A stretch of DNA of 64,000 bases from Isoptericola luteus (GTDB lineage: Bacteria > Actinomycetota > Actinomycetes > Actinomycetales > Cellulomonadaceae), in assembly GCF_020297055.1 (NCBI RefSeq), contig NZ_JAIXCQ010000002.1, positions 186,001 to 250,000 on the forward strand, written 5' to 3'. The notes beneath the pieces were generated by a model. That model saw nothing but the letters and a program-made list of their open reading frames with translations, made no database searches and was not told where the DNA came from. Positions within the stretch are counted from its first letter, which is position 1. Every line of letters starts with the position of its first letter. The translations under genes were made by a program, and so were the position numbers. Below, one piece after another: positions 34,085-43,554 of the stretch.

Positions 34085-35644
34085 TCAGCCCTCGGCGTCC
34101 GGGCCGGCCTCACCGGTGTCCGCGGCGATCATCTCGACGATGGTGTCGACCGTGACTCCCGGGCCGTTGCTGAGCTCGCCGATCTTCTCGCGGTCCTTGA
34201 GCACCACGATGCGGTCGCTGAGGCGCACCACCTCCTCGAGCTCCGAGGAGATGAAGACGACGGCGACCCCCTCGCCCGCGAGCCGTGCGACCCGGCGCTG
34301 GATGTCGAGCTTGGCGGCGATGTCGATGCCGCGCGTCGGCTCGTCGAGGATCAGCACGTGAGGTCGCGTGGCCAGCAGCCGGGCCAGGAGCACCTTCTGC
34401 TGCGTGCCCCCCGACAGCTCGCCGGCCGGCCGGTCCAGGTCGTCGGGCGACAGCCGGAGGGCGTCGAGATAGGTGTCGACGATCGCGTCCTGCTCGCCGC
34501 GGGACAGCGGCCGTGTCCAGCCGCGCAGCGCCTGCAGCGCCAGCACGATGTTCTGCCGCACCGTCAGCCCGGCGACGATCCCGTCGTCCCGCAGGTTCTC
34601 GCTCGACATCGCGATCCGGTACCGCAGCGCGGCCCCGGGGCTGCGCAGCTGCACGCGGGCGCCGTCGAACCACAGCTCGCCGCGGTCGGGGCGCTCCACC
34701 CCGCTCATCAGGCGCGCGAGCTCGGTGCGCCCCGAGCCGCGCAGGCCGGCGAACCCGACGACCTCGCCCCGGGACAGCTCGACGTCCGTGGGCTCCAGGA
34801 CGCCGCGGCGCCCCAGGGACGCCGCCCGCAGCGTCACCTCGCCCGGCTGCGCGTAGTGGTGCGAGAGCCGCTCGGAGTGCAGCGCCTGGAGCGCGTCGAT
34901 GTCCTCCCCGATCATCTTCGAGATGAGCTCGGCGCGCTCGACCTCCGCCGTGCGGTACTCCGCCACGACCCGGCCGCCCCGCAGCACCGTCAACCGGTCG
35001 CTCACCTCGAACACCTGCTCGAGGAAGTGGGAGACGAACAGCACCGCGGCGCCCTGGTCCCGCAGCCGCCGGACGACGCCGAGCAGGCGGGACGCCTCCG
35101 CCGCGTCCAGGCTCGACGTGGGCTCGTCGAGCACGAGCACCCGGGGCTCGAGGACGATCGCGCGCGCGACCGCCACGAGCTGCTTGGTCGCCGGCGACAG
35201 GTCCTCCAGGGGCGCCCGCGGGTCGACGTCCTCGAGGCCGAGCGCGGCGAGCGCGGCCGAGGCGCGCTCCCTGGTGCTCGACCAGTCGATGCCGAACCAG
35301 CGACGCACCTCGTGGCCGATCATCACGTTCTCGGCGACGGTCAGGTGCGGGCTCAGGTGCGACTCCTGGAAGACGGTCGCGATGCCCTCCGCCCGGCTCC
35401 GGGCCACGCTCTCCGGGGTGCGGGGCGCACCGTCGACCAGGACGTCCCCCGCGAGGATCGGCACCGTCCCCGTGAGCGCGCCGATGAGGGTCGACTTGCC
35501 CGCGCCGTTCTCCCCCATGAGCGCGTGCACCTCGCCCGGACGCAGCAGCAGGTCCACGTCGTCGAGCACCCGCGTCCCGGAGCGCTCCACGGTGATCCCG
35601 TACATCTCGACGACCGGGTCGGCCGGAGCCGTCCGCGGAGCCAT
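34085..35644 (-). CDS. Sugar ABC ATPase, two-domain, without its own permease
   Basis: 519 residues, RbsA/YtfR type with GENGAGKST in the first half and LSGGTQQKV plus LILDEPTRGID in the second. The first-half signature reads LSPATKQLVAVARA, looser than usual. It overlaps the LacI stop (TGATG) and is the last gene of the araBDA-LacI run. No binding-protein or permease gene accompanies it, so it may serve the YtfQRT-YjfF-like importer next door or be a remnant of a lost one. Confidence 0.88.
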   Translation of the reverse strand: MAPRTAPADPVVEMYGITVERSGTRVLDDVDLLLRPGEVHALMGENGAGKSTLIGALTGTVPILAGDVLVDGAPRTPESVARSRAEGIATVFQESHLSPHLTVAENVMIGHEVRRWFGIDWSSTRERASAALAALGLEDVDPRAPLEDLSPATKQLVAVARAIVLEPRVLVLDEPTSSLDAAEASRLLGVVRRLRDQGAAVLFVSHFLEQVFEVSDRLTVLRGGRVVAEYRTAEVERAELISKMIGEDIDALQALHSERLSHHYAQPGEVTLRAASLGRRGVLEPTDVELSRGEVVGFAGLRGSGRTELARLMSGVERPDRGELWFDGARVQLRSPGAALRYRIAMSSENLRDDGIVAGLTVRQNIVLALQALRGWTRPLSRGEQDAIVDTYLDALRLSPDDLDRPAGELSGGTQQKVLLARLLATRPHVLILDEPTRGIDIAAKLDIQRRVARLAGEGVAVVFISSELEEVVRLSDRIVVLKDREKIGELSNGPGVTVDTIVEMIAADTGEAGPDAEG

Positions 35645-36663
35645 CAGTGGGCCTTCCTCGGTGGCGCGCTCGACGCCCGGGCGATGATCTGGGCCGGGAT
35701 CCGCGTCACGTCCGGGATCTCCCGCTCCTCGATCGCGGCTCTCAGGACGTCGACGATCGCGACGCCGAGCGCGTCGAAGTCCTGCCGGACGGTCGTGAGC
35801 GGGGGAACGATGTGCCTGGCCAGCGGGATGTCGTCGAACCCGACGACGCTGAGGTCGTCCGGCACCGAGAAGCCGCGGTCGTGGAGCCCGTGGACCAGCC
35901 CCACCGCCATGTCGTCGTTCGCGACGAAGATCGCGGTGTAGTCCGGCAGCTCGCGGATCCCGCGCGCGAAGTCGTACGCGAAGTCCGCCGTCCAGTCCCC
36001 GATGACCACGGGACGCTCGCGGACGCCCCACGACTTCGCCCGCGCGTGGAACGCCCGCTCGCGCGTCCGGGCGTCGAGCCAGTCGAGCGGGCCCGCGACG
36101 TGCAGGATGTCGCGGTGCCCCAGCGAGACGAGGTGGTCGACGGCGAGCGCCGTCCCCGCCTGCTGGTCGACCGTCACCGTGAGGAACGTCGGATCCTTGT
36201 CGGGCTTCACGACGAGCACGGGCACCCCGACCGCGATGCGGCGCAGGGCGGCGATGGACGACGACCGGGGCGCGACGACGCAGAGCGCGTCCACGCCCTG
36301 CGCGATCAGGTGGTCGACGGCCTCCTGGGGGGAGATCTCCTCCCCCGCCCGCAGCAGCACCGAGCTGACCGTGTACCCGGAGGCGCGGGCCGCGGACTCG
36401 ACGGCGCGCACGGTGCTGGTCGGCCCGAACTCGACCGCGCTCTCCACGATGACGCCGATGCGGCGGGTGCGCTGGGTGGCCAGGGCACGGGCCGTCATGT
36501 TCGGGCGGTAGTCAAGCTCCTCGATGGCGCCCTCGACCCGGCGCCGGGTGGCGTCCCTGATGTGCGGGTGCCCGTTGAGCACCCGCGACACCGTCATGGC
36601 CGAGACTCCGGCGCGCTCGGCGACCTGCCGGATGTTCGGCCTGTCGGCGCCGGGACTCGCCAT
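35644..36663 (-). CDS. LacI-family regulator, candidate arabinose repressor
   Basis: 339 residues. HTH and hinge helix: NIRQVAERAGVSAMTVSRVLNG. Sensor domain has SVVGFDDIPLARHIVPPLTTVRQDF at the C-terminal side. GGAGG lies just before the ATG. It follows araA on the same strand after an 11-bp tandem repeat and overlaps the downstream ATPase gene. Its sensor domain resembles that of the LacI at 44551-45612 (shared FGPTST, VDQ, LHVAGP, DW-DAR blocks), so the two are paralogues. Target could be the araB operator or the twin operators upstream of the YtfQ-like gene. Confidence 0.87.
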   Translation of the reverse strand: MASPGADRPNIRQVAERAGVSAMTVSRVLNGHPHIRDATRRRVEGAIEELDYRPNMTARALATQRTRRIGVIVESAVEFGPTSTVRAVESAARASGYTVSSVLLRAGEEISPQEAVDHLIAQGVDALCVVAPRSSSIAALRRIAVGVPVLVVKPDKDPTFLTVTVDQQAGTALAVDHLVSLGHRDILHVAGPLDWLDARTRERAFHARAKSWGVRERPVVIGDWTADFAYDFARGIRELPDYTAIFVANDDMAVGLVHGLHDRGFSVPDDLSVVGFDDIPLARHIVPPLTTVRQDFDALGVAIVDVLRAAIEEREIPDVTRIPAQIIARASSAPPRKAH

Positions 36664-36733
36664 GCGGGGCCTCCATCGGGTTCGTCCGCCGGTCGCCGGC
36701 CGGCGCCGTGGCGTCGACAGCCTACCGAACGGG

Positions 36734-36799
36734 CCGGTGCCGGGTCAGTGCCGGGCCGGTGCCGGGCCGGTGCCGGGCCGGTGCCGGGTCAGCGCCGGG
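36734..36799. repeat. Six tandem 11-bp repeats between araA and LacI gene
   Basis: Consensus unit CCGGTGCCGGG, six exact-length copies, two with TCAG in place of CCGG. The array abuts the araA stop codon, whose complement TCA continues the repeat pattern. Units are about one helical turn. No function is known. Confidence 0.85.
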
Positions 36800-38311
36800 T
36801 CACAGGCCCTGCGCCACCCGGTGGTAGACCTGGTTCCAGCGCACCTGGTCGGCGAACCCGCGGCGCGTGGTCGACTCGTCGATGACGAGCAGCTCCGTGC
36901 GCGCGATGTCCGCGAACACCTCGAACGCCTCGATGCCGGCCGCCGTCGACATCACCGTGTGGTGCGCGCCGCCCGCGGTCAGCCACGCCTCGGCCGAGGT
37001 GGTGAAGTCCGGGCGCGGCGCCCAGACCGCGCGGGCCACGGGGAGGTTCGGCAGGTCGTGCGTGGGGGCCACGACGTCGACCACGTTCGCGGTGAGGCGG
37101 AACCGGTCGCGCATGTCGGCCAGCGACACGACGACGGCGCCCTGCGTGGCGTCCGCGTCGAAGACCATGCGGACCGGGTCCTCCTTGCCGCCGATGCCCA
37201 GCGGGTGGATCTCCACGCGGGGCCTCGACGTCGTGAGGGACGGGCAGATCTCGAGCATGTGCGCGCCGAGGATGAGCTCCGAGCCGGGCGTGAGGTCGTA
37301 GGTGTAGTCCTCCATGAGGGAGGCGCCGCCGGGCAGGCCCTCGCCCATGACCTTCGCCGCGCGCACCAGGACGGCCGTCTTCCAGTCGCCCTCGGCGCCG
37401 AAGCCGTAGCCCTTGCTCATGAGCCGCTGCACGGCGATGCCGGGGAGCTGGCGCAGGGCGCCCAGGTCCTCGAAGTTGGTGGTGAACGCCTTGGCCCCGC
37501 GCTCGACCAGGAACGTCTCCATGGCGATCTCCTGGCGGGCGGCGTACCGCAGCGAGTCGTGCCGCTCGCCGCCCTGGCGCAGCTCGGCGGCGACGTCGTA
37601 CAGGTCCTCGTACTCGGCGACGAGCGCGTCCACCGCGGCGTCGCCTGTGGCCTCCACGGCCGCGACCAGGTCGTTCACGCCCCACGTGTTCACCGAGACG
37701 CCGAAGCGCAGCTCGGCCTCGGTCTTGTCGCCCTCGGTGACGGCGACGTTGCGCATGTTGTCGCCGAACCGGACGAGCTTGAGCTCGTGCGTGGCGGCCC
37801 AGCCCGCGGCGCCGCGCACCCAGGTGCCGACGCGCCGGGCCACGGCCGGGTTCGAGACGTGGCCCACGACCGTCGTCCGCGCGACGCCCAGGCGTGTGGC
37901 CAGGTAGGCGTACTCGCGGTCGCCGTGCGCGGCCTGGTTGAGGTTCATGAAGTCCATGTCGATCTCGGACCACGGGAGCTCGACGTTCGCCTGCGTGTGC
38001 AGGTGAAGCAGCGGCTTGCGCAACGCGTCCAGGCCGCCGATCCACATCTTGGCGGGGCTGAACGTGTGCATCCAGGTGATGACGCCGAGGACGGCGTCGT
38101 CCGCGTTCGCGTCGAGCATGGCCCGGCGGATCGAGCCCGCGTCCTTGAGCACCGGCTTCCAGACGACGCGCACCGGCACGTCGCCGGACGCGTCCAGCGC
38201 GGCGGCGACCTCCTGGGACTGCGCGGCGACCTGCTCGAGGGTCTCGGGGCCGTACAGGTCCTGGCTGCCGGTGAAGAACCAGACCTCGCGGTCCGCGTAG
38301 GGCTTGCTCAT
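36800..38311 (-). CDS. araA: L-arabinose isomerase
   Basis: Converts L-arabinose to L-ribulose, the first cytoplasmic step. 503 residues, normal length. N-terminal [21 protein letters not shown], the [13 protein letters not shown] block, [15 protein letters not shown] and [15 protein letters not shown] (metal-binding Glu residues) and [12 protein letters not shown] are all characteristic. It follows araD by about 50 bases in the araB-araD-araA order. Confidence 0.97.
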   Translation of the reverse strand: MSKPYADREVWFFTGSQDLYGPETLEQVAAQSQEVAAALDASGDVPVRVVWKPVLKDAGSIRRAMLDANADDAVLGVITWMHTFSPAKMWIGGLDALRKPLLHLHTQANVELPWSEIDMDFMNLNQAAHGDREYAYLATRLGVARTTVVGHVSNPAVARRVGTWVRGAAGWAATHELKLVRFGDNMRNVAVTEGDKTEAELRFGVSVNTWGVNDLVAAVEATGDAAVDALVAEYEDLYDVAAELRQGGERHDSLRYAARQEIAMETFLVERGAKAFTTNFEDLGALRQLPGIAVQRLMSKGYGFGAEGDWKTAVLVRAAKVMGEGLPGGASLMEDYTYDLTPGSELILGAHMLEICPSLTTSRPRVEIHPLGIGGKEDPVRMVFDADATQGAVVVSLADMRDRFRLTANVVDVVAPTHDLPNLPVARAVWAPRPDFTTSAEAWLTAGGAHHTVMSTAAGIEAFEVFADIARTELLVIDESTTRRGFADQVRWNQVYHRVAQGL

Positions 38312-38363
38312 GGTGGGGAGATCCTTCCGGGGGTGGCGGGAGTGCGACGGTGGAGCGGGCCGG

Positions 38364-39077
38364 TCAGTGCTGGCCGTAGACGTTCTGGTAGCGGTCGTAC
38401 AGCGCGTCGACGTGCTCGGCGGCGATGGGCAGCGGCTCGCCGAGCTGGCGTGAGACGTGCACCGTGCGCGCCACCTCCTCGACCATCACCGCGGCCTTGA
38501 CGGCGGCCCGGGCATCCTTGCCGATGGTGAACGGGCCGTGGTTGCGCATGAGCACCGCCGGGCTGCGGTGACCGCCCAGGGTCTCGACGATGCCGCGGCC
38601 GATGGAGTCGTCGCCGATGATCGCGAACGGGCCGACGGGGATCGGGCCGCCGAACTCGTCGGCCATCATCGTCAGCACGCAGGGGATCTCCTCGCCGCGC
38701 GCGGCCCACGCCGTCGCGTAGGTGGAGTGCGTGTGCACGACGCCGCCGACGTCGGTCATGTGCCGGTACACGTAGGCGTGGGCCGCGGTGTCCGACGACG
38801 GCGACCGGTCGCCCTCGACCAGGGCGCCCTCCAGGTCGCACACGACCATGGCGTCGGGGGTGATGTCGTCGTAGGAGACGCCGGACGGCTTGATGACGAG
38901 GAGGTCGTCGGAGCCGTCGTCGGCGCCCCGCGGGTCGCGCACGCGCTCGGAGACGTTGCCCGCCGTCCACACGACGAGCTCCCAGCGGGGCAGCTCGGCG
39001 TGCAGGGCGGCGACGCGCTCCTTGGCGGCGTCGACGGCCGCGCGCAGGTGGGCGGGGACCGTGGTGGGGGTGCTCAT
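38364..39077 (-). CDS. araD: L-ribulose-5-phosphate 4-epimerase
   Basis: Class II aldolase-fold enzyme converting L-ribulose 5-phosphate to D-xylulose 5-phosphate. 237 residues. [12 protein letters not shown] (substrate loop), [22 protein letters not shown] (zinc ligands) and [14 protein letters not shown] (third zinc His) are visible. It lies between araB (17 bases upstream) and araA. Joins arabinose to the pentose phosphate pathway. Confidence 0.96.
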   Translation of the reverse strand: MSTPTTVPAHLRAAVDAAKERVAALHAELPRWELVVWTAGNVSERVRDPRGADDGSDDLLVIKPSGVSYDDITPDAMVVCDLEGALVEGDRSPSSDTAAHAYVYRHMTDVGGVVHTHSTYATAWAARGEEIPCVLTMMADEFGGPIPVGPFAIIGDDSIGRGIVETLGGHRSPAVLMRNHGPFTIGKDARAAVKAAVMVEEVARTVHVSRQLGEPLPIAAEHVDALYDRYQNVYGQH

Positions 39078-39094
39078 GGGGGGTCTCCTTCGGG

Positions 39095-40765
39095 TCAGAG
39101 GGCGTCGACGGCGGCGCGCTCGACGGCGAGGCCTGCCGCGTAGCGCTCGAGGTACGCGGCGAAGCCCGCCACGTCGGCGGCGTCGGGCTCGGCGACGTCC
39201 AGCACGACGTCGGCGAAGACCCGCTCGCGCAGGTAGTTATCGAGGGCCGGTGCGGTGGCCTCGCCGCCCGTGCCGGTCGCGCCGTTCGCTCCGGTCGCGC
39301 CGTTCGCGGCGTTCGCGGCGGCCGCGAACGCGGCCAGGACGGCGATGCCCCAGGCCCCGCCCTCCCCGGCTGTCTCGCCGACGGCGACGGGGGCGTCGAT
39401 CGCGCCGGCGAGCAGGCGCTGGGCGACGCCGGCCGTCCGGAAGAGGCCGCCGTGCGCGAACATCGTGTCGATGGCGACGCCCTCGCCGTGCAGCACCCGC
39501 ATGCCCAGGGCGAGCGTGCCGAAGACGCCGTAGACCTGGGTGCGCGCGAAGTTCGCGAGCGTCAGCCGGCTGCCCGGCGTCCGCACCAGGAGCGGGCGCC
39601 CCTCGTCCAGGCCGGTGATCGGCTCGCCCGCGAGGTAGTTGTAGGCGAGCAGACCGCCGCCGTCGGGGGCGCCGTCGAGCGCCGCGCCCAGCAGGGCGCC
39701 GAAGACGGCGTCCGGGTCCGCGGGCCGGCCGAGCGCGGCCGCGAACTGCCCGAGGACGCCGGCCCAGGCGTCGAGCTCGCTGGCCCCGTTGTTGCAGTGC
39801 ACCATCGCCACCAGGTCCCCGGCCGGCGTGGTCACGAGGTCGAGCTCGTGGTGCACGCTCGTCAGCGGCTCCTCGAGCACGACCATGGCGAAGATCGAGG
39901 TGCCGGCGCTGATGTTGCCGGTGCGCGGCGCCACCGAGCCCGTCGCGACCATGCCCGTGCCGGCGTCGCCCTCGGGCGGGCAGAGCAGCACGCCGGGCCG
40001 CAGGGTGCCCGTGGGGTCGAGCAGCGCGGCGCCCTCGACGGTGAGGTGCCCGGCGTCGGCGCCCGCCGTGAGCACCTGCGGCAGCAGGCCCTCGACGTCG
40101 AGCCCGGGGCGCCGGGCCGCGACGAGGTGCCGGAACTGCTCGAGCATCCGGGCGTCGTAGTCGCGGGTCGCCGGGTCGACCGGGAACATGCCGGACGCGT
40201 CGCCGACCCCGAGCACGTGGGCGCCGGTCAGCGCCCGGTGGACGTAGCCGGCGAGCGTCGTGAACGACGCGACCTGCGGCACGTGCGGCTCGTCGTCGAG
40301 GATCGCCTGGTACAGGTGCGCGATCGACCAGCGCAGGGGGATGTTGTACCCGAACAGCTCGGAGAGCTCCGCCGCCGCCGGGCCCGTGCTGGTGTTGCGC
40401 CAGGTGCGGAAGGGGGTGAGCAGCTCGCCGTCGGCGTCGAACGGCAGGTAGCCGTGCATCATTGCCGAGACGCCGAGCGCGGCGTACGTGGTGGGGCGGA
40501 CGCCGAAGCGCTGCTCGACGTCGGCCACGAGGTCCGCGTACGCACCCTGGAGCCCGGTGTGGACGGCGTCCAGCGAGTAGGTCCACACGCCGTCGGCGAG
40601 CTCGTTCTCCCACGCGTGCGTTCCGCTGGCGACCGGTGCGTGGTCGGGACCGACGAGGCAGGCCTTGATGTTGGTGGAGCCGAGCTCGATGCCGAGCGTC
40701 GTGCGCCCGGCGACGATCGCCTCCCGGATCGCGGACGTGTCGTCCGGCTGCGCCGCCTGCATCAT
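39095..40765 (-). CDS. araB: L-ribulokinase (FGGY family)
   Basis: Phosphorylates L-ribulose at O5. 556 residues; FGGY-fold with TLGIELGSTNIKACLVG at the ATP phosphate loop and a C-terminal DTMFAHGGLFRTAGVAQRLLAGA signature. First gene of araBDA. Near the C-terminus a low-complexity stretch of Ala, Asn, Gly and Thr (about residues 484-503) looks like a repeat-driven insertion. Two adjacent ATG codons begin the frame. An operator ATGTTAGCGCTCACAT lies about 50 bases upstream. Confidence 0.92.
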   Translation of the reverse strand: MMQAAQPDDTSAIREAIVAGRTTLGIELGSTNIKACLVGPDHAPVASGTHAWENELADGVWTYSLDAVHTGLQGAYADLVADVEQRFGVRPTTYAALGVSAMMHGYLPFDADGELLTPFRTWRNTSTGPAAAELSELFGYNIPLRWSIAHLYQAILDDEPHVPQVASFTTLAGYVHRALTGAHVLGVGDASGMFPVDPATRDYDARMLEQFRHLVAARRPGLDVEGLLPQVLTAGADAGHLTVEGAALLDPTGTLRPGVLLCPPEGDAGTGMVATGSVAPRTGNISAGTSIFAMVVLEEPLTSVHHELDLVTTPAGDLVAMVHCNNGASELDAWAGVLGQFAAALGRPADPDAVFGALLGAALDGAPDGGGLLAYNYLAGEPITGLDEGRPLLVRTPGSRLTLANFARTQVYGVFGTLALGMRVLHGEGVAIDTMFAHGGLFRTAGVAQRLLAGAIDAPVAVGETAGEGGAWGIAVLAAFAAAANAANGATGANGATGTGGEATAPALDNYLRERVFADVVLDVAEPDAADVAGFAAYLERYAAGLAVERAAVDAL

Positions 40766-40813
40766 CGTTGCTCCGTCCCTGCCCGGCCGCCCGGGCGTCG
40801 TCGTGATCCGCCC

Positions 40814-40829
40814 ATGTTAGCGCTCACAT
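40814..40829. promoter_or_regulatory. LacI-type operator upstream of araB
   Basis: ATGTTAGCGCTCACAT is a 16-bp palindrome with two asymmetric positions and central GC/CG steps as in classical LacI/GalR sites; AraR-type operators of other actinobacteria look similar. It differs from both the arabinan operator and the twin site upstream of the YtfQ-like gene. Confidence 0.7.
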
Positions 40830-40875
40830 CGCTGACGCCCAAGCCCACCCCCGGCGTGCTCTGACCCACCCGTCG

Positions 40876-40938
40876 CATCGAGCGTGCCAACGTGTTCCTC
40901 ATTCTCGGCCCTCGAGGAACACGTCAGCACGCTCGATG
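40876..40938. terminator. Long inverted repeat downstream of surface-protein gene
   Basis: Twenty-five-base arms (40876-40900 and 40914-40938) pair except for a three-base internal mismatch, with a 13-base loop. It lies 54 bases past the stop of the surface-protein gene and upstream of araB, all on the minus strand. Confidence 0.65.
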
Positions 40939-40991
40939 CTGTCGGGGGCGAGCGGCCCTCGACCGACTCCGCCGGACCGGGGCCGCCCGGC

Positions 40992-43412
40992 TCACCCCGA
41001 GCCCGGGGCGCGCAGCCGCCGCGACCAGCCCAGGAGCGTCGCGCCGGCGAGCACCAGCACCGCCGCGCCGAGACCGGCGACGGGTTCCCACCCACCGGCG
41101 CCGGTCGCGACCAGCGGCCCGCGGTACGGGACGGCCTGCCCGGAACGGGGATCGTCCGGGGGCAGGAGGGCGGCGCTCGCGTCGTCGTCCCCGGGCGCGG
41201 GGTCGCGCCCGTCGGACGGGTCGTCCGGACCCGGGCGCGGATCCGGTGGCGAAGTGGGGTCGGGCTCGTCCGTGGGCGTCGGGGACGGGGTGGGCGTAGG
41301 CGACGGGGCGGGTTCGTCGGCCGCCAGGACGCTGCTGCCGCCCAGGATGCCGGCGGTGGTGTCGGCGTACTGCACCGTCGACTTCTGGGCCTGCTCCACC
41401 GTGACGGGCAGCTCGGGATACTCCGTCTCGAACTGCTCCGAGCTCACGTTCTCGGTGGGCTGCTCCGTGAAGGTCACCCCGCCGAGCGCGAACTCGAACT
41501 CGAACACGGTGCCGTCCTGCTCGTACTCCCTCGTGAAGTGGAAGTCGCCCTCGTTGTAGGACGTCAGGTACTCCTGGAAGATCGCGTCACGGTCCCACTC
41601 GGTGCGCGACGGCCAGGCGGACGCGTCGTCGGACCCGATGATGTCGTGGAAGTCGCCGGGGCGGACGGCGTCGCGCTCCTTGATCCATTCCGCGGCGATC
41701 CTCGAGGTGTAGACGCGACGCAGGTCGGCGTACTGAGGCTCGGAGTTGACGATCTTCTCGAGCTCCGGGATGGCGATCTCGCGGATCTGCTGGAAGTTGT
41801 GCTCCTGGACGTCCTGCGGCTGCTCGCACGGCGGGTCGTAGTCGATCGGGAGCTTCGCCGCCTTGACGTCCATGGGCGCCTCGAGGATGTAGAGCCGCCC
41901 GTCCTGCTCGCGCACCTGCGCGGGCGCCGGCTCGATGAAGTACCGGTACGCCATCCAGCACGGGGCCCCGTTGACGTGGCGGAACGAGTCCCAGAGCTCG
42001 TTGCCCACCGGGTTGTCGGGGACCATGACGCGGGCCAGGTCGTGCTTCATCTCGAGGTCGGCCTCCAGCAGCACCCGGCCGGCGTCGGTCTGCGCGAGCT
42101 TGTCGTCCACGACCTGGTCCGGCTGGTTCGGGTTGAGGTTGACCCAGAAGCGCTGCGGGTCGAGCGCGAGCCACGTGAACATGGCGTCGGAGGCGAGGTC
42201 GAGCTTCTCCGCACCGCCCCACGACGGGTTCTCGAGCTCGTCGTCGTTGAGCTCCGCCCGGAACCCGTAGTCCATCCCCTCGCCCTCGACGGGCTCGGTC
42301 ACGTACCGCAGCTCCATCGTGGAGAAGTCGATGCCGCCAGGGCCCCGGACGCGGTTGGCCGCGGAGGGCGCCTGGGCGCGGGCCTGAGCCTTGCGCCGGG
42401 CGTCGGCCTCGGTCTTGCCGGAGTTGCGCGCCTGATCGTTGACCGGGCCGCCCGACGACGTGCCGTTCCTGGGGTTGGTGAAGGCGGTGTCCTGACGCGT
42501 GTGCGGGCCAGGGGTGAACTGCGGGTTGTTCACCGCGCCGTGCCGGTACCAGCTCATGCTGTGGCGACCCAGCATCTGCTTGATCTTGGCCGGCGGGTCC
42601 TCGCCGAAGATGTAGACCACCCGGTACCCGCGCTGCGCCATCTTCTTGTCGAAGAGCACCTGCGACTCGCTGAGCCCTGCCCGGCCGGACTTGAACTCGT
42701 AGATGATCTTGGTGCTGCCGTTCGGCTTGATCGCGTCGAACTTGCGGTTCTCCTTGAGGATCTTGTCCGCGGCCTCCTGGCCGAGCTCCTCGACGAGCTC
42801 GGCGACGATCTCCGCGTAGACCTCCGGCATCTCGTCCCTGAGGGAGTACTGGCAGTACCAGTCGCGGCCCCCGAGCCTGAAGTACTCCGCCACCTCGCGC
42901 TCGTACGCGTTGCCGCCGCGGCTGTTCGCCTCCCCGGTGATGTACTTCGCGTTGACGTACTCGTTGAAGCCGCCGCCATACGGGTTGCCGCTCGCCTGGT
43001 TCTGCTTCCAGGCCGCCCACGCGTGCTCCGGGGTGCCGTTCTCGTACAGGCTCCGGTCGGGCTTGATCGTGGCGAGCTTCTCGGGGCTCGGCAGCTCGAG
43101 GCCCGACAACGCCCGGCGCGGGTTGGCGTAGTCGTACGTCCGGGACGTGTCCCCGCGCGTACGCCACTGGTACTTGCCGGTCGCCTTGAAACCCGGCAGC
43201 CCACGCAGGCCCGGCGCACGGTTCGGCGTCCCGTACATGTCCGTGCAGCGCTGGGGCGCGGCCTCGGCCGGTGCCAGACCACCCGGGGCGACGACGCCCG
43301 CGAGCAGAAAACCCACGGCGAGCACCATGGCCGCGGCGCGGCGCGCCCAGCCCGGTCTGCGACGGCGTGGGCGAGCGGTCGCAGGGGTCTGCGGCGGTGT
43401 CGTGGGCGTCAT
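40992..43412 (-). CDS. Secreted, probably sortase-anchored protein with nuclease-like motif
   Basis: 806 residues. A basic N-terminus and hydrophobic signal (about 26-52, ending AEA) are followed by a region holding NAYEREVAEYF (169-179), FDAIKPN (Asp226), IIYEFKSG (Glu239, Lys241) and ESQVLFDKKM (Gln251), the order expected of a PD-(D/E)xK restriction-type nuclease fold. A Pro/Asp-rich cell-wall spacer (about 695-760) leads to LVATG (767-771), a hydrophobic helix and a basic tail, the pattern of a sortase signal. No catalysed reaction is proven. A divergent gene of unknown function starts 142 bases away. Confidence 0.7.
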   Translation of the reverse strand: MTPTTPPQTPATARPRRRRPGWARRAAAMVLAVGFLLAGVVAPGGLAPAEAAPQRCTDMYGTPNRAPGLRGLPGFKATGKYQWRTRGDTSRTYDYANPRRALSGLELPSPEKLATIKPDRSLYENGTPEHAWAAWKQNQASGNPYGGGFNEYVNAKYITGEANSRGGNAYEREVAEYFRLGGRDWYCQYSLRDEMPEVYAEIVAELVEELGQEAADKILKENRKFDAIKPNGSTKIIYEFKSGRAGLSESQVLFDKKMAQRGYRVVYIFGEDPPAKIKQMLGRHSMSWYRHGAVNNPQFTPGPHTRQDTAFTNPRNGTSSGGPVNDQARNSGKTEADARRKAQARAQAPSAANRVRGPGGIDFSTMELRYVTEPVEGEGMDYGFRAELNDDELENPSWGGAEKLDLASDAMFTWLALDPQRFWVNLNPNQPDQVVDDKLAQTDAGRVLLEADLEMKHDLARVMVPDNPVGNELWDSFRHVNGAPCWMAYRYFIEPAPAQVREQDGRLYILEAPMDVKAAKLPIDYDPPCEQPQDVQEHNFQQIREIAIPELEKIVNSEPQYADLRRVYTSRIAAEWIKERDAVRPGDFHDIIGSDDASAWPSRTEWDRDAIFQEYLTSYNEGDFHFTREYEQDGTVFEFEFALGGVTFTEQPTENVSSEQFETEYPELPVTVEQAQKSTVQYADTTAGILGGSSVLAADEPAPSPTPTPSPTPTDEPDPTSPPDPRPGPDDPSDGRDPAPGDDDASAALLPPDDPRSGQAVPYRGPLVATGAGGWEPVAGLGAAVLVLAGATLLGWSRRLRAPGSG

Positions 43413-43554
43413 CGTGACGGCTCTCCGGAGGCGGTGAGGACTTCGTCGGCCGGACGAGCGGGCCGCATCGACGCGCACCCTTGTCGTCCCAAGCAACCAC
43501 CGTAGGAGGTCGTGCCGCCCACCGCACGGCGAATACCGTCCGTACAGTGGCCGG

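Noticed and set aside
36734-36799. 11-bp array as a CRISPR or origin iteron cluster
   Set aside because: No spacers, no replication gene nearby, and units are GC-rich without an AT-rich melting region.
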